Under the pieces are notes generated by a model. That model did not search any database and had not been told where the DNA came from. It saw nothing but the letters and a program-made list of their open reading frames with translations. A program made the position numbers and the translations under genes. Shown piece after piece: positions 45,240-56,599 of a stretch of DNA of 64,000 nucleotides. Every line of letters starts with the position of its first letter. The stretch's first letter is position 1. The DNA comes from Quillaja saponaria. Its lineage: Eukaryota; Streptophyta; Magnoliopsida; Fabales; Quillajaceae. The DNA lies in the NCBI GenBank assembly GCA_029379385.1, contig CM055612.1:19096001-19160000 (forward strand). The letters run 5' to 3'.

Positions 45240-48200
45240 ATATGACTTCTTCAATTTAGTTAATCTCACTTCTTCAATTTGTATACTAAAGGGTCCTTAG
45301 TGTGTGTGAATGAGTGACTGGAGTGGTGTGAGGTGGGCAGTATAATTGATAGTTAGTAAAAGAGAGAGAGAAAAAAAAAAATAAAAAAAAATTTGACTTC
45401 TAGAGTATTCACGACACATGTCAAAAAAAAAAAGAAAAAGAATAAATAAATATTAAAGGAATAAGTAAATTGAAACTGCAGGTAGTTTTGCCAAAATCCT
45501 TAATAGCAAAATCAATGTGTTCTTTTCTTTCAAGTCACCAGAAATGCAACAAGCACTACTTTTACGCGCACGGAGATCTCACTTTCATCTATTATCGAAA
45601 CCTTTTGTTTGTCTGAACTTAATTTTGTTCTTGTCTCCTTGTAATATACTCAATTCCTGCTTTCCTTGTACTGGTTGCTTGCTCATATTTTTCATGGCGT
45701 CTTCAAGCCAGATTGAGACTGATGCGGAAGATGAAGTCCCAGAGGAAGAGGCATGTCCTTCGCTAACTTTCCCTTTTTTTTTCCCTATAATTCTTGATTA
45801 AATTATTCTTTAATTTCCATTTCATTGATTGCACTTCTGTCATCCAAATTACAACAAAAGGAATTTTAACCAGCTAAAGGTTTAGTTATCTGTTTGAGCT
45901 AATTAATTTAGCATTGTCTTAAAATCTGTATAGAAAAAAGAAGAAAGTCAATGTTGCTTGAAAGCTTTCGGTGCTGGTGGAATGTGGCTCTAGGATTAAA
46001 ATGCAAGTAAAATTGGTAGAAGTTTATGATACTTGATTGATTTTTGTTCTTCAAATCTTGCTTGACAGGTTGAGCATTTTGATGATTTCACTCTTGCCTC
46101 TTCTTGGGAAAGGTATTTGATGTCTCATATCAATCAATTCAAGTGCATAGTCCCGAATTATTTCTATCTTATAATCTATTGGACCATGTAAGTTGTAAAA
46201 ATAATGCAGTTATATAATCTAAATAATTTTTATGATAGATTTATTTCTGACATAGAAGTAGTTAGCAGGCTCTGGATGGCTGATGGTCCGAAGAATTTGC
46301 TAGTATGATTGCTTGTTAAGACCTCATTGATCTATTAACAGATTGTGTCGATAAAGAATGGTAGCAAGTACATAATGCCTCCTGTTTATTTCTTCAGAAT
46401 CTGTTTTTCTAAAGGAATCAAAGCTATACAATTTGCGTTTAGCTCTTTGTGAAGGGAGCCTAGTGTAGAAATCATGAGCATTGTGCTTGGATAAAAATGT
46501 ACACGAGATTCGCGATGTTACTTCTCAATTATGTAGTTTGTGTGAAATTGAGCAGAAGCGACTAAAGTTTGGGAGTAATACATGGAGTGTTGGTGCTAGA
46601 ATCTTAAATTTTCTTTCACCTAAGTTTTTCTTATCTGCTTTTGGTCTCCCAACCAAAATGCCACTGTTTGAAAGTCAACTTATTTGATATGTAACTTTCT
46701 TATATCACATTTTTTACAATAAAGAAGGTTAAAGTTATTTGTTTCTCCAAGTTTTAACTGTCTTGTCTAGAAAATTCTTTTCTTTTATTTATAAATGATG
46801 ACTTAAAGAAATTTGACTCCTTAAGATGCCCATTATCTCATCAACTCATGTTTGACTCATTTGAGATGTTGTAGGACTAATACTTGGAATCATGCTCTTT
46901 GTTTGCGCTATATTTGAAATCATGCTTTTTATAAATATTCTAAAACTCAGTTTGTGTTTACCTGAGTTCAATTTTTAAATCTTCATTTATGTCTAATGAC
47001 ATGTCTAATATCCAATGCCCTTATAAACATCTAGTTTGGGCATTGAAAAGTCCATCATCCTGAAAAGTGTTTTTTCTTCCTTTTCTGTTATTTAAATTTA
47101 AATTTTCTATTAAATTTTTTCCCTTTAATAATTTCCTGTATTGTTTGGTTGTAGAATAAAGGTGCAGTTCTGTTGGAATATTCAAAAAACTTATACAAGG
47201 TCAAAACTGAGATGAAATTTGCCCTGAAAAGTTATTGCATCGAGTACTTCTTTGAATCCAAGAACGTTGGGTAATTGTATTATTCCCCTTAAGTTACAAA
47301 ACTCTTGTTATTCCATCTATCATGACTTCTGTTTGGGATAGGCAAAGGTGCTGACTGGAATTCCATTTTGCATGATGTGCAGCTCTCTTTTGGGGTATAG
47401 GAATTTTTGGTATGTTTTGATATCATATCTTGTACTTCCTGTTACAGTTTAAATAAAACTCTTTCACTGAATATATACTTCTTGTCTTTGTACATTTCTA
47501 GGTGATCGCTCCTCAAAGTGTTAGTGGTGTGGTTCTTGACGTGCCCAAGGCTGGCAAGCTTTTGAGTGTTTTTGTGATTGCTTTGTCAAACTGTTCAAGG
47601 TAAGCACAACTTCACTAAGTAAACTTTTCATGAATTGTAGAAGATTACAGGGAGTGTCCTCAATGTCAATGGTATTTCCAATGGAATGTCTGTATAAACC
47701 TTAGTTATATTATATTGCAATTGCATACTATACTATTCTTACCTTGAGAAATTCATATCATCGTGGTTACTTTGTTGTTTATGAAAAGCTTTCCTAGTCA
47801 CTTGTTAATACAAATAAATATTGCATTTGTTTTAAAAAGAAACAGTTGTTTGATTAAAATTTAGGGTACTTAAACTGAATTGTAATCTCTTGTACATATT
47901 GCCTATGTAGTTTGTGGCCAGCATTTGTTCCTGTACACGATCCTTCCTGGAAAGCCTATATTGGAATTTAAAACATGGGACCTATTTTTACCAAAAGATT
48001 TGAGCCTGATCAAATTGGTAGCCAGGTTCCAATGAAACTTATGCATTCGGAGGGTTTGTATGAGTTGTTTATCTCCAAGTTTGTGAGTTACTGCCACATG
48101 TCCCCTAATCGATATATTTAATTTAACTTATTTATTCTAATGAGATTGCATTTTTTGATAGACTTGATGGTTCCAAAGGAAATAGAATTGGATTTGCTTC

Positions 48201-48859
48201 CCAATTGCATATTCTTATTGATGCATTAGATATGTCCTTTGAGGCTTAGTTTATGGAAGATTTTGTGTCAGGTTCGGCATTTTCCATTTATTTATTTGCT
48301 TATATTTACAAGCTTCTTCTGGTTTTTGTTTTGATGAACCATATATGGTTTTTATCCTTTGATTTCTTGATTTGCTTTGATGCTGAAGGATGAAAAGTAT
48401 AACATAAATTTATTGATATAAATGAGTAGATTACACAAAGCTCCTGCTGGGGTTTGGTACTATGGTTGGTGTAGAATTTCAAAAAGAATGGATGATCCTT
48501 CAACTTTGGTTATCGCTCACTAAGCCTTATGAAGGTTTATAGCTTGACTCATATGCAAAAGTACTTGTTTTAAATTTAGCATAAGTCATATGCAAATAGA
48601 AGATCCTTGATTTTATTTAATGTTTGGTGTAGTTATGTTTGTGGTAGGTGGGAAGCTTGATCAAATTGCCATTAGCTTACTCAATTTACATAGATATTTT
48701 AAACTATCTGTATATTGTAGCTGCTACTTTCTGATCTACTAAAGTATTTACGAGCACTTTTTGATATTTCCATATGTAGCAGGCAGTAGTTCATTTAGGA
48801 TGCCAAAGTACATTATTCTGTTAGATATTCATGTATGTTATACATTTAGAAGCTTTTAT

Positions 48860-50350
48860 TTAGTAATTGTCAACTCAACTCAATGAAGTCTTAAATCTCA
48901 AACTAGTTGGGTTAGCTCAGTGTTGTCAAAGGTGATTTGGACGAGCGCCTAGGTGGTCAGGCGAGGCGAGGCAAGGCAGTGGTCCTCCACCTTACAGACC
49001 ATGAGGTGAGTTGGTTTGTCTCGGGCGGTCGCTTTTTCTACCTCGACAGACAACTTGAACAAGGCATGAGGCGCTTCAAGCGTACGCCTGACCAAACTAA
49101 TTCAGAAACCCTAGATTTATTAGTCTAAATTGCAAAATTAGTGTCTGACATGGAAACGAATCAGATTAATAGGTTAGGGCTTTCAGTTACCAAAGAAATC
49201 TGATTTGGATGGTGGGTTAAATTCAGGCCAGTATCGCTGGGAACCTGTCATATGTAGCGGCGGCAGCAGCAACACAGATGGTTGAGGCAATAGACTTCTC
49301 GATTTTGTTTTTCTTTCTAATATTAACTTCAAAATGTAAAAGAGCAAAAATGTATTTAATATATTGAAGAAAATTTTCTTTTATTAAAGGGCAAATTAGA
49401 CTTTTTAACTATTTTTTGTCTTGTAAAAGCCTCTATATAAGTGGGTTAGTTTAGGAGAGTAAACAATATAGCAGCTAGTGTACCATCTGCCTTTACACAC
49501 TTTTTTAATTTCTATTTTCAATTTTCTCTGTTTTTTTTTTCTTTTGATGGTCATTATCTATTTATCTATTCCATACCCATTCATTGTATATTTTTATTAA
49601 TTAGCAATTTTAGTCCATTAATTTTTTTTAAAATGTATTTTTTCTTTTCTTTGGTTTTTTCTAAAAATTATGATGTTGAGTTGAATGCCTAATTCAAATA
49701 TTGGTTTTTTTATTTGTATAAAAAGCTCATATAATCACTTTCTTACTAATTTGATTATTTATAGTTCAATCTTTAATTTAGTATATCTAGTAACATTTTG
49801 AAATTTATCGCCTCACTTAGCTTAGGCTATTGCCTTTCTGGTGCCTCTCGCCTTAGGCTATTTTGAGACATATCACCTTAGAGGCACCTTTTGCCTGTGA
49901 TAACATTGGGTTGGCTACAAAAATCCTTTCTTTCCATTTACATCAATCCAATGCATCATTTTCAGTGTTGCTCGTAGTAAATTATATCCTTCTTAATGAC
50001 TTATTCTCATAACTTTTCGTCTCCCTTTACCCCATCTAACCTTTTCCCCCTGCCCTAAGTTACATTTCCTAACTACAACATTTGCTGGCTTACATTGGAT
50101 ACGTTAAAACCACCATAAGCATTGTGCGGTTCTCTCTCATTTTCTCTTCAATTGGTACAACCTTAATCTTCTCATGTGTCTATTTATTTTGTATTCCATC
50201 TTTTCTTGTATGTCCCATAATCCATCTCAACATCTGCATTTCAACCATTCCCAAATATTATTTCTTAATTGCCCAACATTTAGAACTATGTAATATAGCT
50301 GGTCTTACGGTCGTTCTATAAAATTTTCATTTCAACCTATTCGTGATTTT
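48860..50350 (-). mobile_element. RTE-type LINE 3' fragment, split by a hAT-type element
   Basis: The minus strand from about 50340 to 49917 reads KFYRTTVRPA, CWAIKK, MLRWIMGHTRKDGIQNK and PIEEKMRENR, the hallmark C-terminal block of plant RTE reverse transcriptases. The 3' end of the element continues left of the hAT insertion at about 48860-48917 (AACTAGTTGGGTTAGCT on the plus strand). It lies in a RAB3GAP1 intron and is truncated and frame-broken. Confidence 0.75.
48918..49908. mobile_element. hAT-type non-autonomous element, 991 bp
   Basis: The left end is CAGTGTTGTCAAAGG and the inverted right end CAATGTTATCACAGG. It is flanked by an 8-bp target duplication GGTTAGCT (48910-48917) and GGTTGGCT (49909-49916), 7 of 8 matching. 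Sub-terminal regions are GC-rich with GCGAGGCGAGGCAAGGC and CGCCTNAGGC-type words; the middle is AT-rich and non-coding. It lies inside the RTE fragment. Confidence 0.8.
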
Positions 50351-50637
50351 AGGTTTATTTAATAATTGAACCAAAATCAATTAATTATAATATCAATATA
50401 CCATATATAGCTAGGGTAATTTCTTGGTTTGGCTTGTTTAGTTGAGAATTTGAATTTATGATTGCTTTTTGGATGCTAACCTAATAGAAATATAGCTTGA
50501 GATTGTGAACCCTATGCAAACTATAAAACATGAAATGATTGGCACAGGTAGTGGATAGGGTATTGACATTGAATACAAGAATTTAGAAGAAATTACATGC
50601 TCGAAAGAGCAATCATATTATGTTTCTTTTTTGAACT

Positions 50638-50789
50638 TGTTAGGAATATAATATTTATTGTGTAGTCCCGTATTGTTTAGATGTGGAAGTTTATTTTTTA
50701 TTATTTACTTTAAATAAAGCTTATGGGATGTAGGCTTTGAGATACCAATCAAGTTCACAATCATTTTCCTTATTCTATTTTATTTAACA
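50638..50789 (+). repeat. TRIM 5' LTR
   Basis: 152 bp, TG...CA, about 85 percent identical to 51383-51529 by eye, so the insertion is old. Confidence 0.8.
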
Positions 50790-50804
50790 TGGTATCAGTG
50801 CGAG
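50790..50804 (+). promoter_or_regulatory. TRIM primer-binding site
   Basis: TGGTATCAGTGCGAG directly abuts the 5' LTR; it matches the initiator tRNA-Met complement TGGTATCAGAGC with one difference. Confidence 0.75.
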
Positions 50805-51382
50805 TTTAAAACCCAATCTCGATCTTGGCTTGATTTTCAAAATCCTAATCATCTATTTCTTTTTTCTAGCCACTACACGAAGAAAAAAAAGGGCTTTGCA
50901 TCCAGCCATCATTAAGCCTAGTTATTTTCTCCATTCAGGCCTATTTATTTCCTCTTTTCAATGCTAGATACTCCCATTTTTCTCTATCCCTAATTATCTA
51001 TTTCGTCTAAAAGATAGCTCAACCCCATTTCTTTCCAAGCCTCTTTATTTTAGGTTTTGACGACTTAATGGTTTAATGGTTCAACATTACCTTTGTGAAC
51101 TTTCACGCTGTGTCTTTTTCTAATAGGTGCTTTTTTTATTTTACAAGAAAATCCTATTGTGCCTCTTTTTAGTAGTGCTTTTTTTATTTTTCTGATAAAT
51201 CTGGTTATGCCTCTTTCTAGCCAACACGAATATTGTTCATGAGGTACCAGTACGTTCATCAAACCGATTGAAGTTTAACCTATTGTTCTTAAGTTGTTGT
51301 AAGTAAGGGGAAGTGTTTGAGATAAATAATTGAGTTTTATTTATACAAAATTGAGCATCATATGCTCCATCTCGAGGGAGAG

Positions 51383-51529
51383 TGTTATGAATATAATATT
51401 GTGTAGTTCCACATTATTTAAATATGAAAGTCTATGTTTTATTATTTACTATAAATACAATTTATGGGTGTAGGCTTTGAGATACCAATTAAGCCCACAA
51501 TTGTTTTTCTTATTCTATTTTATTTATCA
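51383..51529 (+). repeat. TRIM 3' LTR
   Basis: 147 bp, TG...CA, preceded by the polypurine tract. Confidence 0.8.
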
Positions 51530-51884
51530 GAATTGTTGAGAAAAAACCTATCTTTGTCACATCACATATGCAAATTGTATGGAGAGGAGAAACCTGGATA
51601 AAAAATGTTTAAGATTTTTTAACATTGAAATATAAGGCCTACTATTTTCTTATCCCAGCGGGTTTGCAACTGATTGAGAGCCTTGCATTCCCTTGCTTGA
51701 GAGCTATCTTATAAATGATTGCTTAGAAAGATTCTACATAAAGTTTCAAATGATTGTTTTACATTATTATGTTATGATGTTAATCGGTCTAGTACTATCT
51801 GCACGAGTACAAGTTACCAATTTTGCTTATGGTGAACAGAAGAATTCTCGAGCTATTAAAGGCGCACCTCTTGAATCTCTTTTA

Positions 51885-52030
51885 GCTTAGTTTTGTTTAC
51901 ACTTGCTTTGGTTAGGCAACTGCAGTATAAGTGGTATGTGGTAAAAGTGGTCTTTTTGCTTAGTTTTGTTTACACTCACTTTGGTTGGCAACTGCAGTAT
52001 ACATGGTATGTGCTAAAAGTGGTTATGCTT
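51885..52030. repeat. Tandem duplication of a RAB3GAP1 pseudo-exon end, about 73-bp unit x2
   Basis: The block CTTAGTTTTGTTTACACTYRC plus GGCAACTGCAGTATA occurs twice head to tail. It includes the coding words for FCLHLLWLGNC and the stop at 51888, so the duplication is of exon plus donor region, after or together with decay. Confidence 0.8.
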
Positions 52031-52294
52031 GTGGTTCTAAGACACTAAATAAAATGGATTCGCAAATGATATTTCAGGCATTTTTGTTTGATATTTCCTC
52101 ATAAGCACGGTGTCATATCCTATCTTGACTAGATTTTTGTTGTCTTATACACATCATTAGCTATTGCTGTGCTGTGGATAAAGTTTGTTTGAGAAGTTAG
52201 GTGGTGTTGGGAAGAGTCACAACCATTGCCCCGAATGCCAGCAAATGGTTCAATTGACCTTTCCACTTGTTTGATTAACCAGAAACTGCAAATG

Positions 52295-53307
52295 GTAGTA
52301 AATTCTTCTAATCATAAATGGTCTTTCTGTTTTGTGTTTTGCATGCTTGTTAATTTAAGATAATGTTTTGTATCTTCATTTTGTTTCTGTTTCGCTCTTC
52401 TATATAAAAAGGTATTTAACGTATTGCTGTTACTTGTAACTTATGTTTCTTGTCCATCGAACAGGACTTTATTTTCTTGCCAAACTCATCTATGGATAAC
52501 GGATAAATATTATACTGTTATTATTTTCTTGATAGAAGAATAATATTTTTGTTAAGAAGGAAAGGGGAAGAGGCTACAAGAGGTTGGACTTGGAATTATC
52601 TGAAGAACGGTAAAACATAATCAAATGAAATTATTCAAACCTGATGTTGTCACAAAGAAAGGTATCATAATGACAATTTCACTTGCAATTATCCAAAGAA
52701 GAACTCCATAAGATTCATAAATGACTATCTTGTCCCTAAGAAACTGCAGTTCATAAAAGGATCCTTGAAAATTTTGGTGTTCCTTCTTCTTAAGTCTCAA
52801 CCAAACAAGTTCAAATCACTACAGACATGGCACAATTTTTAATGCCCTCTTCTTCCCTCTTTCGTCCAAACCAATAAATCCTCATTCATGCTGGCCAAAA
52901 ATGTCAAATGAATAGTTATAACTTACAAGTTAGGAGTAATTTAAGAATAAATAGCCATTGGTTTCACAATTTTCGATGTTTGATTAGGGGTTTTGAATCT
53001 TACTATGAAGCATAGACAAAGTGATAGCCTTACTTTAATACACAAAATCGATGATGCCTGGGCATCCAAGATTCCTTGAAATCACATTGCTTGATATAGG
53101 ATGTTTAGAATCCAAGATTCCCATATTTGGTTACACTTGGGAATCTTAGTTCCCTAATTATATAATTTGAATAATGTCATAACTTTTATAGCTTCATTGT
53201 GCATTTGCTTATTTTGTTGTTAAAAGTTAGATGAATTAATTCTTCATTTGCTAAACTTATTGTATGAAATATTTTTTTAGCTTCCTTGTTCGTAGTCTGA
53301 ATGCTTT
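52295..53307. other. No gene recognised
   Basis: This follows the last readable RAB3GAP1 exon. I searched by eye for the next exons of the family and saw none. No transposon ends were recognised. Confidence 0.4.
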
Positions 53308-53406
53308 GGCTTTTCCTCTCTACAAATTTATTTGTAAGGATAGGGTTCCATCTAAGGTTGATGCTTTTGTTTGGATTGCAATTGTTAATAGAATCTGTGA
53401 AGATTA
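53308..53406 (+). pseudogene. LINE zf-RVT fragment
   Basis: A 33-codon stretch reads FPLYKFICKDRVPSKVDAFV then WIAIVNRI, matching the zinc-binding region of plant L1 LINEs (WK-x-PxKVxxFxW). Nothing else of a LINE adjoins it. Confidence 0.55.
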
Positions 53407-53464
53407 AGAGAAAAGAAAAAGAAGAAAGAGGTGAAGAGAATAAGAGTGTGTTTCATAAAGAAAT

Positions 53465-54783
53465 GCAGACTCCTTTAAGCTTCTCACAAACAAAATGATA
53501 GTCAACTTCTATATATTTTGTTCGTTCATGAAACACTGGATTTGAAGGTAATATGTAAGCAGCTTGATTATCACTTACTAACTCTATAGGCTGTGAGTGT
53601 TGAAATCCAAGTTATTCTAATAGATTTTTCAGCCAAACTAACTTAGCATTGGTATAACTCATGGCCTTGTATTCAAATTCAGCACTGGATCTTTCAATAA
53701 TAGTTCGTCTTTTGCTTTTACATGAAACAAGATTTCCTCCCATAAATATACAGTATTGTGTAGTAGATCTTCTGTTAAATGGATGGCCTGCCTAATCAGC
53801 ATCGCTATAACCTTGAAATACAGTAGAATCATGTTTCTGAACTAATGTATGACCACGATCATATCCTCGAACTAGAGTGTGTCTATGGTTTTTATATAGT
53901 AATCTCTTTCCGAGTTCAGTTTTAAGGTATCTTAGGATACAAATAATAGCATTCTGATGATATGTTCAAGGCTGATAAAGAAATTGGCTAACCACACTAG
54001 TTGCAAAAGCAATATCTGGTCCTAGTGATTGTAAGATAATTCAGCTTATCAACAAGACATCTGTATTGCTCAAGATTTGTGAGTAACTTCCCCTCATCTA
54101 GGTATAAGTTTAGTATTAGGAACCATAGGAGTGTCCACAGGTTTTGAATTCAACATACCTGTATTACTCAAGACATCCAAACAATACTTGCTTTACGAAA
54201 GACAAATCTCCAATTGTTATCTCACAACCTTAATGCCCAATAAGTTTTTTAACTGTCTTAAATCTTTAGTTTGAAACTTGGACTGTAAGAGTGATTTCAA
54301 TTGCTGAATCCCATGATTATCATCACTTATAATCACAATATTATCTACATATATAATCAAAAAAATTCTGCCATTAGATGTATGTTTGTAGAAAATCGAA
54401 TTATCAACAGTACACATCTGAATGCCAAAACTAAGAATAATTTTACTGAATTTACTAAACAAAGTTATGGGAGATTGCTTTAAGCCATATAGAGACTTTT
54501 TTCATCGACACACCATACCTGACTCTCCTTGAGCAACATAGCCAGATGGTTGCTCTATAAAGACTTCTTCATCAAGGTCACTATGTAAGAAAGCATTTTT
54601 GATGTCCAATTGATGGAATGACAAATCAAAAATAGCAGTTAGAGATATAAAGATGCTGACAGAAGTAATTTTAGCTTTGTGAGAGAAAGTTTCTGAATAA
54701 TACACACCATAGACCTGAGTGTAGCCTTTTGTAACTAATCTAGTCTTTAAGCGATCAACAAAACTATCATGATGAATTTTCAT
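53465..54783 (-). pseudogene. Copia reverse transcriptase and RNase H, broken
   Basis: RT blocks seen are TRLVTKGYTQ, QLDIKNAFLHSDLDEEVF and IIYVDNIVIISDD, where the catalytic YVDD reads YVDN, followed by LRQLKNLLGIKV. RNase H is seen downstream (LVSDNQAAYILPSNPVFHER, EVDYHFVCEKL). Several stops and a frame break near 54500 are present. Confidence 0.8.
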
Positions 54784-55579
54784 GGTGTATACCTATTTAC
54801 ATTCAACAGTGGATTTGCCATAAGGTAAAGAGACTAGTTTTCAAGTACCATTAGTATGTAAGGTGTTCATTTCATCAACCATGGCCTGCCACCACCCAGG
54901 ATGAATAAAAGCATCATTGATGGACTTTGGAACAGAAATTGAAGACAAAGATGATACGAATGCATAATAGGATGAAGATAAATGATGATAATTCAAAAAA
55001 GTATAAATAGGACAAAGATTATGAGTTGAATGAGTACCTATTCGTAAAATAGGTGGCGAAGTAGGATCCGAGGCATAGGAAGGTGAGTCATCAGGCACAT
55101 CAATAATGTCTGCTGGAGGATTAGGCTGAGAATGACGATGGTAAACTTGGAGAGGACGTTCGCATGAGGTAGAAGGTTCAGGTAGTGGTGCAGATGGTGC
55201 AGTTCATATGGTCAAAGATAAGAAACTGGAAGCGTCTCAGAGATAGGAGGTGACTCTGAAATAGTTGAGGAAAAAAATGAAGATTCCTCAAAAAATATGA
55301 CATCAGCGGAGATAAAGTAACGATTTTTATATGGATAGTAACATTTATATCATTTTTAAAGATGAGAATAACCTAAGAAGATGCACTTGATTGATTTTAA
55401 AGAGAGTTTATGATGCCTAGGTTTTAGATCATGAACAAAGCAAATACAATCAAAGATACGAAGCGGAAGTGAATATAAGGGATGATTAGGGAAGATGAAT
55501 GTGAAATTTTGTTATGCAATTTGGAAGAAGGCATGCGACTAATAAGGTAGCATGTAGTAAGTACAACATCACTCCAAAA

Positions 55580-56216
55580 CTAAAGTGGAACATGACTATG
55601 AAGTAATAGAGTGTGAGCTGTTTTAATTAAATGTCTGTTTTTGTGCTTAGCAACTCTATTTTGTTGAAGGGTGTGAGAACAATATGATTGATGCAGCACA
55701 TCTTGAGATGTTATAAAGTGCTGAAATAATGTAGAAAAATATTCACGTGCGTTATCACTATGCAAAATACGGATAGAAACATCAAATTGCATTTTAATCT
55801 CAGCACAAAACTGTTGGAATATAATAAATAACTTATAACGATTTTTCATTAAAAATAACCACGTGCAACGAGAATAGTCATCAACAAAGGTTACAAAATG
55901 CTGAAATCCCAAATATGAACTGACACGACTAGGACCGCAAACATCAGTATGAACAAGATGAAATGGAGACTTTGCTCTAAAATGACTATGCTTTGGAAAT
56001 GTAAGTACGTGTGTGCTTACCAAGCTGACATGACTCAAAATTTAAAGATGACAAACGAGGAATCATCTTTTGAAGCTTGGATAGACTATGATGACTCAAC
56101 CTACTGTGAATGAGAATAAGTGACACATCTATAGAGCAAGCCACTGAAAATGTAGGTAGTGGGATAAGATGGTAGAGGCCCTGTGACTCATGCTCTGTAC
56201 CAATGGTTTGTCCCAT
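55580..56216 (-). pseudogene. Copia gag-pre-integrase and integrase, broken
   Basis: The pre-integrase zinc region (HSRLSHHSLSKLQ, then CQLGKH) leads into the integrase core: HTDVCGPS, FVDDYSR and LHSDNAREYF keep both catalytic Asp positions. A frame break near 56035 splits the two frames. Confidence 0.8.
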
Positions 56217-56599
56217 ACGTCGGTCCTAGTATAATAAAGGAATCATCAATAAAAATAATAGAACAATTGAGAGAACGAGTCAATTGACTAACATAAATCA
56301 GACTTGAATGAACATTCTAGGACATAAAGCATAGACTTTGAAGGTAAAGAAGATAATTGTGTAGCTTGACCTATACCGTTAGTAATGGTTATGGAACCAT
56401 TAATTATAGTGACAGTGAAAAGTTATGGCGGATTACTAATACTAGAAAAAAGTTTAAGGTTATCAGATATGTGATCAGAGATACCAGAATCAAGAACCAA
56501 AGTGTTAAAAGTAGGTCTTAGAGAGACAGGAGACAGAGTTACCAATGAAAAGATTGCTGGGTAGCCTGGTGCTGTAGAAACTTATCATATTCAGTAGCT

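Larger units (their letters stand above)
50638..51529 (+). mobile_element. TRIM (miniature LTR retrotransposon), complete, 892 bp
   Basis: Two LTRs (50638-50789, 152 bp; 51383-51529, 147 bp) begin TGTTAKGAATATAATA and end in CA. A tRNA-Met primer-binding site starts directly after the first, and a polypurine tract (GAGGGAGAG, 51374-51382) sits directly before the second. Flanking GAACT (50633-50637) and GAATT (51530-51534) look like an aged 5-bp duplication. The 593-bp interior has no gag or pol. It inserted into an intron of the RAB3GAP1 pseudogene. Confidence 0.85.
45694..52294 (+). pseudogene. RAB3GAP1: RAB3GAP1-like (Rab3 GTPase-activating protein catalytic subunit), decayed
   Basis: Ten exons of the plant Rab3GAP catalytic subunit are readable: 45694-45750 (MASSSQIETD), 46069-46112 (HFDDFTLASSWE), 46239-46302 (RLWMADGPKNLL), 47155-47270 (LLEYSKNLYKVKTEMKFALK), 47342-47409, 47502-47599 (APQSVSGVVLD), 47911-48082 (LWPAFVPVHD), 48162-48271 (IGFASQL...MSFEA), about 51811-51931 (NSRAIKGAPLESLLA) and 52161-52294 (RWCWEESQPLPRMPANGS). 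Five in-frame stops are present: TAG 47398, TAA 47969, TAG 48247, TAG 51888, TGA 52190. In each the family has Gln or Arg, so all are C-to-T. There is also a 1-nt insertion at the start of exon 5 and a GC instead of GT donor at 45751. Some middle exons and everything C-terminal are not found. The normal protein acts with RAB3GAP2 on Rab GTPases in membrane trafficking and autophagy; this copy cannot encode it. Confidence 0.85.

Noticed and set aside
49000..49130. 63-residue ORF inside the hAT-type element
   Set aside because: Frame falls within GC-rich subterminal repeats and has no transposase similarity.
50790..50804. Primer site of a full-length copia element extending rightward
   Set aside because: A matching LTR follows within 600 bp and no gag-pol is present, so it is a miniature element.
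50638..51529. Cassandra-type TRIM with 5S rRNA in its LTR
   Set aside because: No 5S-like A or C box is visible in either LTR.
45694..52294. Possible stop-codon reassignment (TAG/TAA read as Gln)
   Set aside because: Four stops sit at Gln codons, but a TGA replaces Arg, a frameshift and missing exons are present, and this is plant nuclear DNA. C-to-T decay explains it.
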